64,000 nt of DNA. Source: Cliona cf. orientalis (lineage: Eukaryota; Porifera; Demospongiae; Clionaida; Clionaidae). This document shows positions 21,207 to 34,017 of this stretch, piece after piece (position 1 is the first letter of the stretch; every line of letters begins with the position of its first letter). The notes under the pieces are model-generated. The model was not told the DNA's origin. It searched no databases and saw only the letters and a program-made list of their open reading frames with translations. Made by a program: the position numbers and the translations under genes. The stretch is taken from contig OZ005690.1 in assembly GCA_963930775.1 (NCBI GenBank), positions 5,068,225 through 5,132,224 of the forward strand, read 5' to 3'.

Positions 21207-23676
21207 TCATTCCGCAGTGTAGTTTTCGTTGGAGTCTTGATTCTGAGAAGGTTGATTGATTTCCACCACTGAGTATGTTATGGTTGGTAGCTCTTGATCT
21301 CCAGCGGCAGATCTTTTGAGCCGATATCCATCTAGCTCTTCAGGGGCATCATTTAGTGCCTGTTCCTTTGGCCTTTTCTCCAGTAGCTTGGAAGATGTCC
21401 ATTTGAAGGCCTTATTAATGAATGAGCATTTATAAAGCCTGGTATAGCGAAAGACATGAAAGACAATGACCCCCAATAAGAGGATGAATATGATCATGAC
21501 AGACGTGTAGGCCAAAGCAACCTGGTTACCTCCAAAGTCTAAGTTGTACCACGTGAGAGCTGAAAGAGCAACCAAGTTGAAGTAGATTGCAGTTTCCATG
21601 ACATCAAGTGGCCAATTCTTGTAGACTCTCTTTGCAGTCACTCCCTTTAGGAGTATTAGACCACCAACGATAAAGATTGTTGCCAGGAGATCTACTCGTG
21701 GATTGAGAGAAAATTTAAGACTGAAATTAGGTACAAGAGTATACGTACAAATAGCAATAAGCCAGTCCAGTAGCGAAATTTAGCAGTATAGGGAGCATGG
21801 TAAGGCTCTAGGAAGTGGCACAGTTTCTGGTACCTCACCCACTTGACGGTGGACTTGTCTTGATATCGCAGAAGCCACTGCCAAGAGAAAACAAGTGCAG
21901 CATAAATAGTGCTCAACAAGAGAATCACTGGGATAATAGCTAACGCAGAATAAGTGGCAGCCTCAAGTTCCATATCATCTCCATCATTCCTCAGAGATTC
22001 AAAGCTGTGTATTATTGCTTTAACGTCCACATTGCGTGAACCATAAGCTGGGTGACAGTATGTCAGTGTGACTGATACAATGATTACATTGAAGAATTTA
22101 GCCGAAGAAAGCAAGATCATGGTAGCAAGAACTGCTACTGGGTTACCTTTGCCAATGATCTTAGCAAACTTGGAAGAACGTTCACTGGCCACTATCACAA
22201 CGATGACAAGGAATATGACATAGATAGGAAAGGCTAATTGCAATAGAGCTTTATGAATTTCATGTATATCGACAATACCATCTGAAATTTCAGTTTTAAT
22301 AAAGCAAACATCAAAGCCAATGTCAAGGTTTAGCCACGAAATGAGTACAGTGACAAAATTTGGAGCTGTGGATGGCAAAAAATAAATATCAGCATTTGTC
22401 GCTACAAGAAGAATATTCCATTAAGAGTACCAACAGCAACTGTTAAATTGAGAGCTAACATAAGCATTAGGATGACTAAGGCTATACCAGCTATGAAAGC
22501 AGCTACCACAATTCCTATCAGGTCTATGTACCAGTCATCAGAGCATGGAGTACAAGGAAAACTGCCCAAGGAAATACCAAGATTTGATCCGCAGACTGAA
22601 CCAATAAGTATTTCATATGTTGCATTGTTGTTTATAAACACATTACCTGTCAAATTCTCTGCTGTAGTGTAGTACGGTATGTAAACTACTGCTGTACCAG
22701 TACTAATATTATCATTATGAATATTGTTGATGAATTCATTTACTAGGTGTATATGTAATGTAGTCACATCTGTGTTCTGTACACGCAAGATTGAGTATCC
22801 AGTGTTATGGATTATTAGTGGCTTTAGCAGTTATGTATAGCATTGATCCTGGATTAGTGTTGTTGATAAATTTATTATGATCAATATTAGTGGCAAGCAC
22901 TCCATCAAAATAATATAATCTATTACCACCATTATTACAGAGAAATTCACTATAGCTGATGCTGACTTCTGTACGATTAGCTATAGCAGTTACCCATAGC
23001 ATCGATCCTGGACTAGTGTTGTTGATAAAGTTACTATGATCAATAGTGGCAAGCACTCCGTCAAAATGATAACTACCATTATTGCAGAGAAATTCACTAT
23101 GGCGGATGCTCACTTCTGTACTATTAGCTCTCAGTATCCTTCCAGTGTTGTTGTTGAATGTGCTATGACTGACTGTTAAATTGGAATCGATTACACAAAC
23201 TATTGCAGCACTATACACCACATTATTCATAAATGTCATATGAGCGATGATCACGTTCAAGGTCTCTCCCTTAAATAATATCACTCCTTCATTTTGCATA
23301 AACTTGGTGTCGTAAATTTTTACAGTATTTCCATGCCCAACGGTATGCATAATGCTATTAGTGATACTATAGCAATCATAGAGACAATTGATTACATAAT
23401 CATATAGAGTGCTAGCACTGTAACAATTATTGTTGGCAAAGGAGGAATTAACGATAATTATATCACTATTAGATTCAATGAATATCACAGCACCGATAAG
23501 GCCAACATTGTTTCCTTCAAACCGGCTGTGTGTAATAGTAACGTTACTGTTTCTTAATGCAATGCCAGTCACTCTACCCACATTGGAAAATATCTTTTTT
23601 ATACTGTAACAGTGATCATCGTATAATTGATAATGATCTAGTTCATCTACAGCAGATAACATCATGCCATTGAACA
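21207..23676 (-). pseudogene. Beta-helix / multi-pass membrane gene, copy 1 (5'-truncated, frameshifted)
   Basis: Homologous to 25312-29606 but starts abruptly inside the beta-helix at about 23676, where it abuts a HIT gene remnant. The repeat region (HSRFEGNNVG, NSSFANNN, SEFLCNNG) runs to about 22800. It is followed by a CTPCSDDW cysteine motif and several hydrophobic segments, then a cytoplasmic tail ending NENYTAE. Relative to copy 2 there is a 10-base deletion near 22400 and a single-base deletion near 21705, each breaking the frame; the repeat block before CTPC also changes frame near 22790. It is a pseudogene unless these are assembly errors. Confidence 0.8.
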
Positions 23677-24330
23677 AAAGCCGGTCTTCGTAGTGCCCTT
23701 GATAGACCATAATGCTCCTGTAAGTGGATTTTTAGCTGAGAAATATCTGAAAATCTTTCAGAGCAGGCATTGCACTTCATTCGCTGCTTGAGTAACGCTT
23801 CATATACTTCATCATACCGGTAAACTTCAATCTTTCCATCTTTTTCTATATCCTTGATAACCTTTGATGAATCCATAAAATACTCCGTATTGAATGTATT
23901 CCAATGATGTTCTTTCCACAGTTTAGGTGAATCAAAGTCCTGGCTTACAGTGTGCAGGTGAAGTCTTTTCAAGCTGGGCACTGCGTGGTAGCCAAATCAT
24001 GTCGAAATGGGGTATTTGGTTCTCTTTTGCAAACCCTCTCTATCAGCTTCTCAGCCACTTTGGAATGTGTTTCAGTAGCTCCAGATTTATATCTCGAGTC
24101 AGTTCCTTCACTGAATGAATATCCCCCCTAGGAACCACCAGAAAGTGGTACCTTGCTTTGGGAAATGCATCAAAGAGTGTCACTGTGAGATCGTCTTCTT
24201 CAAAGATTTGCTTTGTATCTGACATCCCGTGAATTAGACCATCTTTCCAGCTTACACCTGGAGGTAGTCGAGGGCGAGGCTTTGTGAAATCCGACGGTGG
24301 CGGAGTGCTAACAGATCTCGATCTCTTCAT
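23674..24330 (-). pseudogene. HIT/aprataxin-like copy 2, frameshifted and fused to beta-helix remnant
   Basis: Starts at 24330 and matches the intact HIT gene through VKELTRD, then loses frame near 24050 (also an extra ATC-type insertion near 24090). It resumes with LHLHTVSQDFDSP and the zinc finger, and ends at 23676 where the last 15-odd codons are replaced by antisense-contiguous beta-helix gene sequence. A three-codon insertion lies near 23815. Clearly non-functional. Confidence 0.85.
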
Positions 24331-24339
24331 GACTGGTTA

Positions 24340-25140
24340 GTTGCCCGAGTTGCTGAGTCATGCTGAGATGAGCCCCACCCTTAATAGTAAAGAATTTAAA
24401 TCTGCGCATGCGCGATAATGCCACTTCGGTGTGACGTCCCTTTACCATACATAATTGTGCCTTTCGGGTATGATAAATTATTGCCGCAAGTCCCTCCATG
24501 ATGAGCATATCGTCATAAGTCTTAGAATGTCATAATTACTCAATTGTAATACCATGCATGCAATGTCATTTCTATCGAAACTTTGGAGACTGTACTACAA
24601 CAGTAAGTTGCTGAGTCATGCTGGAATGAGCCCCACCGTTTAATGAATTCAAATCTGCGCAAGCGCGATAATGCCACTGGGTGTGACGTCCCTTTACCAT
24701 ACATAATTTGTGCCCTAGGTATGATAATAACGATAAATTATTGCTGCAAGTCCCTCCATGATGGGTATATTGTCATAAGTCTTAGAATGTCATAATTATG
24801 CAATTATAATACCATGCATGCAATGTCACTTCTATCAAAACTTTGGAGACTGTACTACAATAATAATAACAATAATAATATGGGGAAAATAGATGCAGTC
24901 AATATACAATTATGATAATTATGTATAATATTATAGATAATAATGTACATTTACAAATTATGATTTGCGATAATGCAGCGCCGCTTGGATATGTGACGTC
25001 CCTTTACCTGTGACACATAATTATTGTGACATTCGGGTATAATATTTTTGCTGTAAGTCCCTTCATGATCGGTATATCGCCATAAGAATGTCATAATTAC
25101 TAAACTATAATGTTATGCATACATTTCTATAAAAAATTTG
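24340..25140. repeat. Tandem array of HIT-promoter modules (2 full copies of about 250 bp plus 1 partial)
   Basis: Copies at about 24340-24595, 24601-24845 and 24960-25140. Each has GCTGAGTCATGCTG, the TGCGCATGCGCG-type site (24402-24413; variant TGCGCAAGCGCG at 24655-24666), GTGACGTCCCTTTACC, CAAGTCCCTCCATGAT and CTTTGGAGACTGTACTAC. Only the first is next to HIT coding sequence. Confidence 0.8.
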
Positions 25141-25311
25141 GAGATTGTACTACAACTAATAGTAATATAGCTAATGCTAGGGGAATAGATACAGTCAATT
25201 ACAGGAATACAATAATTATTATGTAGGTATATAATATGTATAATATTATACATGTACAAATTATGACTGGCGGTAAGTGTAATAATGCATGTTGTGTGAC
25301 AAAATTTTTCA

Positions 25312-28300
25312 TCATTCCGCAGTGTAGTTTTCGTTGGAGTCTTGATTCTGAGAAGGTTGATTGATTTCAACCACTGAGTACGTTATTGTTGGTAGCTCTT
25401 GATCTCCAGCGGCAGATCTTTCAAGCCGATATCCATCTAGCTCTTCAGGGGCATCGTTTAGTGGCTGTTCCTTTGACCTTTTCTCCAGTAGCTTGGAAGA
25501 TGTCCATTTGAAGCCCTTCTCAACAAATGAGCATTTATAAAGCCTGGTGTAGCGAAAGACATGAAAGACAATGACCCCCAATAAGAGGATGAATATGATC
25601 ATAACAGACGTGTATGCTACAGCAATCTGGTTCCCTCCAAAGTCTAAGTTGTACCACGTGAGGGCTGAAAAAGCAACCAAGTTGAAGTAAATTGCAGTTT
25701 CCATGACATCAAGTGGCCAATTCTTGTAGACTCTCTTTGCAGTCACTCCCTTTAGGAGTATTAAACCACCAATAATAAAGATTGTTGCCAGGAGATCTAC
25801 TCGTGGATTGAGAGAAAAATTTAAAACTGAAATTAGGTACAGGAGTATACGTACAAACAGCAGCAAGCCAGTCCAGTAGCGATATTTAGCAGTATAGGGA
25901 GCATGGTAGGGCTCTAGGAAATGGCGTAGTTTCTGGTACCTCACTCACCTAAAGATGGCTCTATCTTGATATCGTAGAAGCCACTGCCAGGAGAAGACAA
26001 GTGCAGCATAAATAACACTCAAGAAGAGAATCGGTACGTCAATCGCTAACAGAGAATAAGTGGCAGCCTCAATTTCTTTATCATTCAGATTTTCTGAATC
26101 AATGCTGTTTCTTACTAGTCTGATATCAACATTTTGTGAACCATATGCCGGTTGATAGTATGCCAGATTAAATGATACAAGGATTACATTGAAGAATTTA
26201 GCCGAAGAAAGCAAGATCATGGTAGCAAGAACTGCTACTGGGTTGCCTTTGCCAATAAACTTAGCAAACTTGGAAGAATATTCACTGGCCACTATCACAA
26301 CGATGACAAGAAATATGACATATACAGGAAATGCTAATTGTAGTAGAGCTTTATAAAGCTCGTGTATATTGATGTTTTAGCTTTAGTAAAGCAAACATCA
26401 AAGCCAATGTCAAAATTAAGCCAAGAAATGAATACAGTAACAAAATTTGGAGCCATAGATCGCAAAAAATATGTATCTGTATTTATTGCTACAGTGTTAG
26501 CATAGAAGAGTATTCCATTGAGGGTACCAATAGCAACTGTCAAATTGAGAACTAACATAAGGATGACTAAAGCTATACCAGCTATGAAAGCAGCTACCAC
26601 AATTCCTATCAGATATATGTACCAGTCATCAGAGCATGGAGTACAAGGAGAACTGCCCAAGGAAATACCAAGATTTGATCCGCAGACTGAAGTAATGAAT
26701 ATTTCGTATATTGCATTGTTGTTTATGAACACATTACCTGTCAAATTCTCTACTGTAGTGTAGTACGGTATGAAAACTACTGCCCAACCAGTTGGAATAT
26801 TATTGTCGATGAATTCATTTAAGTGTATATGTAAAGTAGTCATGTTTGTGTTCTCTATAATATACAAGACTGAGTATCCAGTGTTGTGGATAAATGTACT
26901 ATGGTCGATAGTGGCAAGCACTCCTTCAAGGAATAAAATACTGTACATGTCACTACCATTATTGCGGAGAAATTCGCTATGGCTGATACTCACTTCTGTA
27001 TGATTAGTTACAGCTGTTACCTGTAGCATCGACAGTGGACTAGTGTTGTTGATAAATTTACTATGATCAATATTAGTGGCGAGCACTCCACCAAAATAAT
27101 AACGGCCATTATTGCAGAGAAATTCGCTATAACTGATGCCGACTTCTGTACGATTACCTATAGCATTTATGTATAGCATCGATCCTGGACTAGTGTTATT
27201 GACAAACTTACTGTGATCAATATTAGTGGCAAGCACTCCATCAAAATAATAAAATGTATTACCACCATTATTGCTGAAAAATTCACTATAACTGATGCTG
27301 ACTTCTGTACGATTAGTTACAGCTGTTACCTGTAGCATCGACAGTGGACTAGTGTTGTTGATAAATTTACTATGATCAATATTAGTGGTGAGCACTCCAC
27401 CAAAATAATAGCTGCCATAATTGCAGAGAAACTCGCTATAGCTGATGCTGACTTCCATACGATTAGCTACAGCAATTACGTATAGCATTGATCCTGGACT
27501 AGTGTTGTTGATAAATTTACTATGATCAATATTAGTGGCGAGCACTCCACCAAAATAATAGCTGCCATTATTGCAGAGAAATTCGCTATAACTGATTCTG
27601 ACTTCTGTACGATTAGCTATAGCAGATATGTCAAATATCCTTCCTGGACTAGCGATAGTGTTGTTGATAAATTTACTATGATCAATATAGGTGGCAAGCA
27701 CTCCATCAAAATAATATAAACTATTACCACCATTATTGCAGAGGAATTCACTATAGCTGATGCTGACTTCTGAACGATTAGTTACAGCTGTTACCTGTAG
27801 CATCGACAGTGGACTAGTGTTGTTGATAAATTTACTATGATCAATATTAGTGGCGAGCACTCCACCAAAATAATAACGGCCATTATTGCAGAGAAATTCG
27901 CTATAACTGATGCCGACTTCTGTACGATTACCTATAGCATTTATGTATAGCATCGATCCTGGACTAGTGTTATTGACAAACTTACTGTGATCAATATTAG
28001 TGGCAAGCACTCCATCAAAATAATAAAATGTATTACCACCATTATTGCTGAAAAATTCACTATAACTGATGCTGACTTCTGTGCGATTAGTTACAGCTGT
28101 TACCTGTAGCATCGACAGTGGACTAGTGTTGTTGATAAATTTACTATGATCAATATTAGTGGTGAGCACTCCACCAAAATAATAGCTGCCATAATTGCAG
28201 AGAAACTCGCTATAGCTGATGCTGACTTCCATACGATTAGCTACAGCAATTACGTATAGCATCGATCCTGGACTAGTGTTGTTGATAAATTTACTATGAT

Positions 28301-29606
28301 CAATATTAGTGGCGAGCACTCCACCAAAATAATAGCTGCCATTATTGCAGAGAAATTCGCTATAACTGATTCTGACTTCTGTACGATTAGCTATAGCAGA
28401 TATGTCAAATATCCTTCCTGGACTAGCGATAGTGTTGTTGATAAATTTACTATGATCAATATAGGTGGCAAGCACTCCATCAAAATAATATAAACTATTA
28501 CCACCATTATTGCAGAGGAATTCACTATAGCTGATGCTGACTTCTGAACGATTAGCCATAGCAGTTACCCATAGCATCGATCCTGGACTAGTGTTGTTGA
28601 CAAAGTTACTACGATCAATAGTGGCAAGCACTTCATCAAAATAATAATCACCGTTATTGCAGTGAAATTCACTATGGCGGATGCTGACTTCTGTACTACT
28701 AGCTCTCAGTATTCCTCCAGTGTTGTTGTTGAATTTGCTGTGACTGACTGTTAAATTCGAATCGGTTACACGAATTATTGCATCACAAAAGCCACTGTAC
28801 ACCCTATAATTATTCATTAACCTATGCCTGTTGTTGACAAAAGTGGAATTAATGATTACTAGATCACTATTAAATTCAATGAATATCACAGCACCTTTAA
28901 GGCCTACGTTATTTCTTTCAAACCGACTGTGTATGATGGTAACATTACTGCTTCTTAGTGCAATGCCAGTCACTCTATCCACATTTGAAAATATCTTCTC
29001 GATACTGTAACAGTGGTAATGATAATAATATTGTTCATACACAGCAGATAATACCATGTCATTGAACACTACTCCATCTAAATTTGCAGTGCTTTCTTTT
29101 ATACTCAGTACAGCTGTACTAGTGTCGCTGACTATTGGCTGTCTATTGCCAAAAAATCCTGAATTTTCAAGTTGAAAGTGACGGACAGTTATCACACGAT
29201 TTTGAAAACATCCAATAAACTCCAACCCACTTATAGTTACAGTGCTAACATTACTAAATTCAAACCTTGCTTTGTGACCACATGTGATCTCAACCTTTGA
29301 TGAAGATCCAGGCCATGCATGCATGGAGAATGAATGGACATTTTCAATAATAAGATCTGATTCCAAACTGTACTTTCCTGGCAAGAAGATCAGACTGAGT
29401 GTTGTATCGTTTTCAAGATAATCGCTCAAATTGTCGACAAACTGAGAGAGAGTGAGATCACTGTTATCCAAGTCATCACATTCCATGCGATAATCATAAG
29501 TTTGGAGTAGCTGTGAGGGTTGGATGATGTAGCTTGCAAAAACAGCAGTAGTGAGCCCGGACATGTTCAGCAGGAGAATTAAGCATAGAAATGATTTGGC
29601 CCCCAT
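25312..29606 (-). CDS. Secreted-type beta-helix repeat protein with membrane region, copy 2 (long ORF plus broken C-terminal part)
   Basis: An open frame of 1090 codons runs 29606-26334: signal peptide (residues 1-25), unique N-terminal region (about 30-230), a right-handed beta-helix-like region with 12 units of about 50 residues, each carrying SEFLCNNG and DHSKFINNT rungs, then CGSNLG...CTPCSDDW and a transmembrane segment (IGIVVAAFIAGIALVILMLVL). After VCFTKAKTS the frame shifts by a 13-base loss relative to copy 1 and stops. The homologous downstream membrane segments continue in other frames (26298-25945, 25944-25312), the last two separated by a Trp-to-stop TGA near 25946, and end with the same NENYTAE tail. 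If translated, the product would be a single-pass receptor-like protein; the ancestral product was multi-pass. Ligand and function unknown; no introns are needed. Confidence 0.75.
27007..28554. repeat. 774-bp tandem duplication inside beta-helix coding region
   Basis: 27007-27780 and 27781-28554 are nearly identical direct repeats at an offset of exactly 774 bases (258 codons, five beta-helix units), preserving the frame. Only isolated differences were seen by eye, so the duplication is recent. Confidence 0.85.
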
Positions 29607-30742
29607 CTGAATTATTATGAAAATACATACATATTATGTAGTTTCCATGTGTTTGGTCGTAGCTTCATGTTAGCCTTGCAAGTACATGACAGTGTAAATT
29701 TTTATGCTCACCATTAAGTAGGTAGCTGATTCATTCACAGGTAGTGACTTGAGTTAGGTATTCTTATGCTTTGTGTGTCACGAGTTGACCTTGAAAACTA
29801 TAGTAGCGACCTATGATTGTTATGGTTGCTATTGTTTAACTCATAATTCACTCTGATGTACTATTGACTCTCTCTAAATAATCTCAGATCCTGTATCCTG
29901 GAACATGACAACTGAGGAATGGCGGAATCATCCCCCAGACAATTGGACTAGGTATATGTGATGGCATTTCATGGAAAATCACCAAATCAGGAATCATCGC
30001 TAATTGCTGCAAGAGTAGCTATAGCTAATAATAAAATTCTCAGGAAGTCTAAACCATTGACTCCCACACTATAATATTGCCATGCATGTACTATCAGACT
30101 TGAGCTTTAATTAGTTGTGATTATGCATTCTTGTGGTTGAACAAGTCTAGACATGCCTCCAGCAGTATCAAAATTTGACAGCTCTGTCAAGCGCTATGTA
30201 TATATAGCTAAAAGAGTACACGTCGCTATATTATTATACAGGCAAGCAAGAAAGTGATACAGGTATGCATGAAGACATATGTAGCTAGCACTGTAGAATA
30301 CAAGTGAATACCGAATGTGTAGGCTAAATGGAGCTGAATCAGAGTTTCAGTGTTGAATTTATGCTGAAATGCTGTGACGTTAAGGAGAGGGGATAAAATG
30401 TTAATGTGATATTATAGTGATGTTAACAAGGACTTTGCATGGACAAGCCCCCTTAATATTACTGTAACATTGTTTTGCATCACGGTATTGTTATCATTAT
30501 TAGCCTTGTCCTAAGGAATAAGAATGTACAACTAAGTGCACATACCTAGAATAGCTAGAAACTTGATATTTTAGTAGTACTGGACACTATCAATCTCATA
30601 CAATGTGTGTACTGACCCCATATTTGTTGGTAGTTGCTTAGCAACCAAAGTTTTTATAGGCAATTTGCCGGCTATGGGTAAGGGTTGGGTCATCATAAAG
30701 TAGGCCAATGATGAACAGAGGTCAACAGTTACTACCAACAAA
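29607..30742. other. Intergenic, upstream of beta-helix gene
   Basis: No gene recognised. The segment from about 30330 is repeated, diverged, at about 37605-37830 (shared words AGAGTTTCAGTGTT, TTGTTTTGCATCAC, GGAATAAGAATGTACAACTAA). Confidence 0.5.
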
Positions 30743-30815
30743 ATAGTTATCTGCCAGTAATTGGGTGCATTCGACCATGCATCTCAATGCATCCCAATTA
30801 CTGGCAGATAACTAT
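30743..30815. repeat. Near-perfect 28-bp hairpin (palindromic element or small-RNA precursor-like)
   Basis: Left arm ATAGTTATCTGCCAGTAATT..., right arm its complement ...AATTACTGGCAGATAACTAT, with a loop of about 17 bases. No coding. Either a tiny fold-back element or a transcribed hairpin; nothing in the sequence decides. Confidence 0.7.
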
Positions 30816-30881
30816 TATATTATGCATGTAGCTACTAGTCATAATTATTATATTGAATAGGCTCTATAGCTAGCTTTGATA

Positions 30882-31122
30882 ATTGAAGGGCTGAGATCCA
30901 TAATAATAGTGGTCTAGCTAACCCTATTATAGGCAATGCCATGACATTGTGGAATTGTCAAAAATGTACTAAAAATCATAATAATATTACAATGTCATCG
31001 TATTATGAGAATTTCTACAATTCACGAAACAAATTAATTTAACATGTTTCAAGATTCAAGGGACTAAATCAACATTGGGTATGCATTCTTTCCACTATCA
31101 TAATGGCTATTAGTCCTTCATT
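30882..31122. mobile_element. Fold-back MITE related to the 18039-18270 family
   Basis: Begins ATTGAAGGGCTGAGATCC and ends GGCTATTAGTCCTTCATT, with inner complementary words TAGTGGTCTAGCTAACCC / GGGTATG...CCACTATCATAA. A similar element lies at about 37864-38106. Confidence 0.6.
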
Positions 31123-33054
31123 ATTGATGATGTTCTAATATCCCTATACGTGACTAGCAACACCCGTGTCATTCTGCTAATTTAAACGTGGGATGCGCAT
31201 GCATGACCACGCTGCATGTATGGTACAAATTAACAGTCATGCATTGTAGCTAATGAACTATGCCATATAATATTATAATACCACTGAGCACAACATTTCA
31301 CGGGTTCTTACAACATTGTAACAATGATCACTAATTAGTAGTTACAAATCACCAATACTGCTACAATGAATGCACAGGAGTGCAGAACCCTCACCGCTAC
31401 ATGCATGCATATAATATAGCATGGCTCACTGTGCAAATACAATATGCATGTACAATGCCAGGAGTATTGAACTAGCTACATACCCTACACCTGAACTGTT
31501 ATAGGGTTGTAGTACCTGAACTACATACCCTGCACCTAAACAGGGCTGGTACTAGCTGTTCTCCTTAGAGTCAGTGATCTAAGAGTTGGGAGAAGGCATT
31601 TGGCTATGCCACTATATAAACTAAAGCCGCGCTGTCAACTGAATTATGCACTTGAGAGCCACTGCCTGTTTACACTGTTACTGCATTGACAACTGACCAG
31701 CAAAGCACAGAATGGCAATCAGTCATGTAGTTGAGGTAGGTGCCATGTAAACACAGACTGGCAAGTTGCAACAGCTGCATACTACTACTCCACTGGGCAG
31801 GACTTAACGTGACCACTCTTCCTTTATGCTACGTATACCTAGAATGCGTACTTTATCTGGGACGACCCTTAACTATGGGGGGGGGGGGGGGGGGGGGGCA
31901 GGAGGAAGCTTCCCTCTCCCCCAAAGCACCAAGCTTCTCCCCCAAAAGAAGAGAAAAAAAGAGAGTGAGGAGGTGGGGAACGTATACTATTTGGGTGCTA
32001 TGTATATGATATAGCGAGTCCAAAGGATAATTATAACCCGCAAAAATGCGTCGCTTGTTTTTTACGCGTTATAGCTACTCTATCTAAACGCGGCACCATA
32101 AAGTGACATTACATCCACAAGCCAATTCTCGACCGTTTCCATGCTTCACATGTCAATCGGCAGCTCTTTTGCCGCTGTACTTTCTGGATTTGATAGTAAG
32201 CAACATCAATACATAATTTTTCTGGCACTTATTTCAGCTGTTTCTGCCTAGGTTTGTGAGTATTTATTACCTCCAAAACTTTTAGTGGTCCTTACTGTGA
32301 CATATAGTTTTTTTCTAGTGCTGATTTCAATAATATGCATCATTGCAAGTCATTGATGGCCTACGTTTTTGTGGAATATACTTTTTTGGTAATTTTATTA
32401 TATATAAATAGTTGTATATAGCTTGGTATAATTGTGGAAAGAAACTCACTCTGCTGGGCTCTAAGGATTGTTAATATACAGAGGCCCCCAGTTCAGCAGT
32501 AACCTAAAGCAGCATTGAAGTCCCACCATCATGCTATTTGCATGAAGTGCTATCCAACAGTATTTGTAACATAATTGTAATTAAAATAAAACCATTGCAA
32601 GGCAATATGGCATACCCATCCAAACCACTTTCTCCATATAAACTTAATACAAACAAAAATGAAGCTAGCGGCGCGTCTGTGCAACCAATTTACATGGTTA
32701 AGAGGTCAATTGATAGCTCATTCTGTGAGCTATCTGGTGCAGTTTGTTTCGTGATTGAACTCCTAACCAGAGCTGAGATATTGTAGATTATCTGGGGACC
32801 CTTGGTGGCCCATAGTTTGTATGGTGCCATGTCTGTAGTACTGTGCAAGGAGCAAAAAAGGAGACAGTAGTAGCTAACTTCAAAAGGTTGTAGAACCAAG
32901 AAAACGGAGTAAATACCCAGCAATATGCATATTGTTCGCCTGCTCTAAGGTTGCTCTACATACCTGTAGCATTCTTGTACCACTTTTCAGAACTTTTCGA
33001 AATTCTTTGGACACGCTAATGATAAAAATAGCATCCCTCTAAATTAACGTCAAA
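31123..33054. other. Intergenic, no gene recognised
   Basis: About 31123-31380 belongs to a repeat also found at 37330-37560 and 38110-38370 (GTCATTCTGCTAATTTAAAC, GACCACGCTGCATGTA). The rest shows short open frames without recognisable domains and a G homopolymer. Confidence 0.5.
31877..31898. repeat. Poly-G tract (22 bases)
   Basis: Uninterrupted G run; overlapping glycine-coding frames are artefacts. Confidence 0.9.
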
Positions 33055-33568
33055 CAAGGGCTTATGGAGCCGCCGTAGGCGGCGAGAGGGCATGTAACGT
33101 ACGTAGACGGCGAAATCCAACATGTTACTAAAAATAGATTTTTTGACTAGCTATGAAATTTTGTTTGATGGCTTGTCAGCCCGTTGTTTTCGAGATTTGA
33201 CAAAAAAGAGAGGCTATCATGATATGGCCCTTTCAGGTGGTTCTCAACGCTACGAAGTGTCAGTAACAAACTCGAGCCGAGTCTGAGTCTCCAACAATGT
33301 AAAGCTCCCGGAGTTCACTTTACCGCCCAACGATGGAGACAGAAGTGATCATGATGGGGTAAGCTTCTGGTTTTGTTGTATTGAAGACTAGCTTAGAACG
33401 AAGGCCTTTGACGTCTCGTGACCCCAGCTTAGTCTTGATACAGCGTGTGATGGCGTTTTGTCAGCTCAGAGCTGTTTTTCACCACCACCGTATTTGTTAT
33501 ATTATTATTCTGTACATGTCAGGCTATTACAACCCCGTAACAGACCCTCAGCTATGGAAGCTGTAAAG

Positions 33569-33600
<32 letters not shown>

Positions 33601-33867
33601 GCTAATAATAATCGACTCGAGTAGCTATAGCCTCGTTTTTACTTGTCTCGACGATCGGTGTTGCCTTCTTGATCTTTGGTGCTGCCAATATTATAAAGGC
33701 TTAGAATGGAAGTAGGTCGCTATAAAACCAGGTGCAAACGTTGCCTACACTAGTTTGTTCATCGAACGTTTTGCTATTTTTAGTAACAATTAGGATTTCG
33801 CCGTCTACGTTAGCACTATGCGGGTTACATGCCCTCTCGCCGCCTACGGCGGCTCGAAAAGCCCTTG
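33055..33867. mobile_element. Non-autonomous DNA transposon, about 813 bp
   Basis: Terminal inverted repeats of about 65 bases: CAAGGGCTTATGGAGCCGCC ... GACGGCGAAATCC on the left and GGATTTCGCCGTC ... GGCGGCTCGAAAAGCCCTTG on the right. The interior has an AAT microsatellite and no recognisable transposase. Confidence 0.8.
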
Positions 33868-34017
33868 GTCAAAGAGTATACTATGTTGCACCTAAAACCC
33901 ACAAATACCTATTAATGATTTGGAGGAGGGGACTGTGTGTGAAAGTGCCACGCCCCCCTCCGCCCCAAACCAAAATTTTTAGATAGAACCCTGTAACGAA
34001 TTCACTGTAACGGCAAC

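Noticed and set aside
31740..32014. Glycine-rich open frames
   Set aside because: Depend on the 22-base G homopolymer whose length is unreliable; no domain.
33560..33615. AAT/TAA microsatellite as regulatory element
   Set aside because: Simple repeat inside a transposon; no evidence of function.
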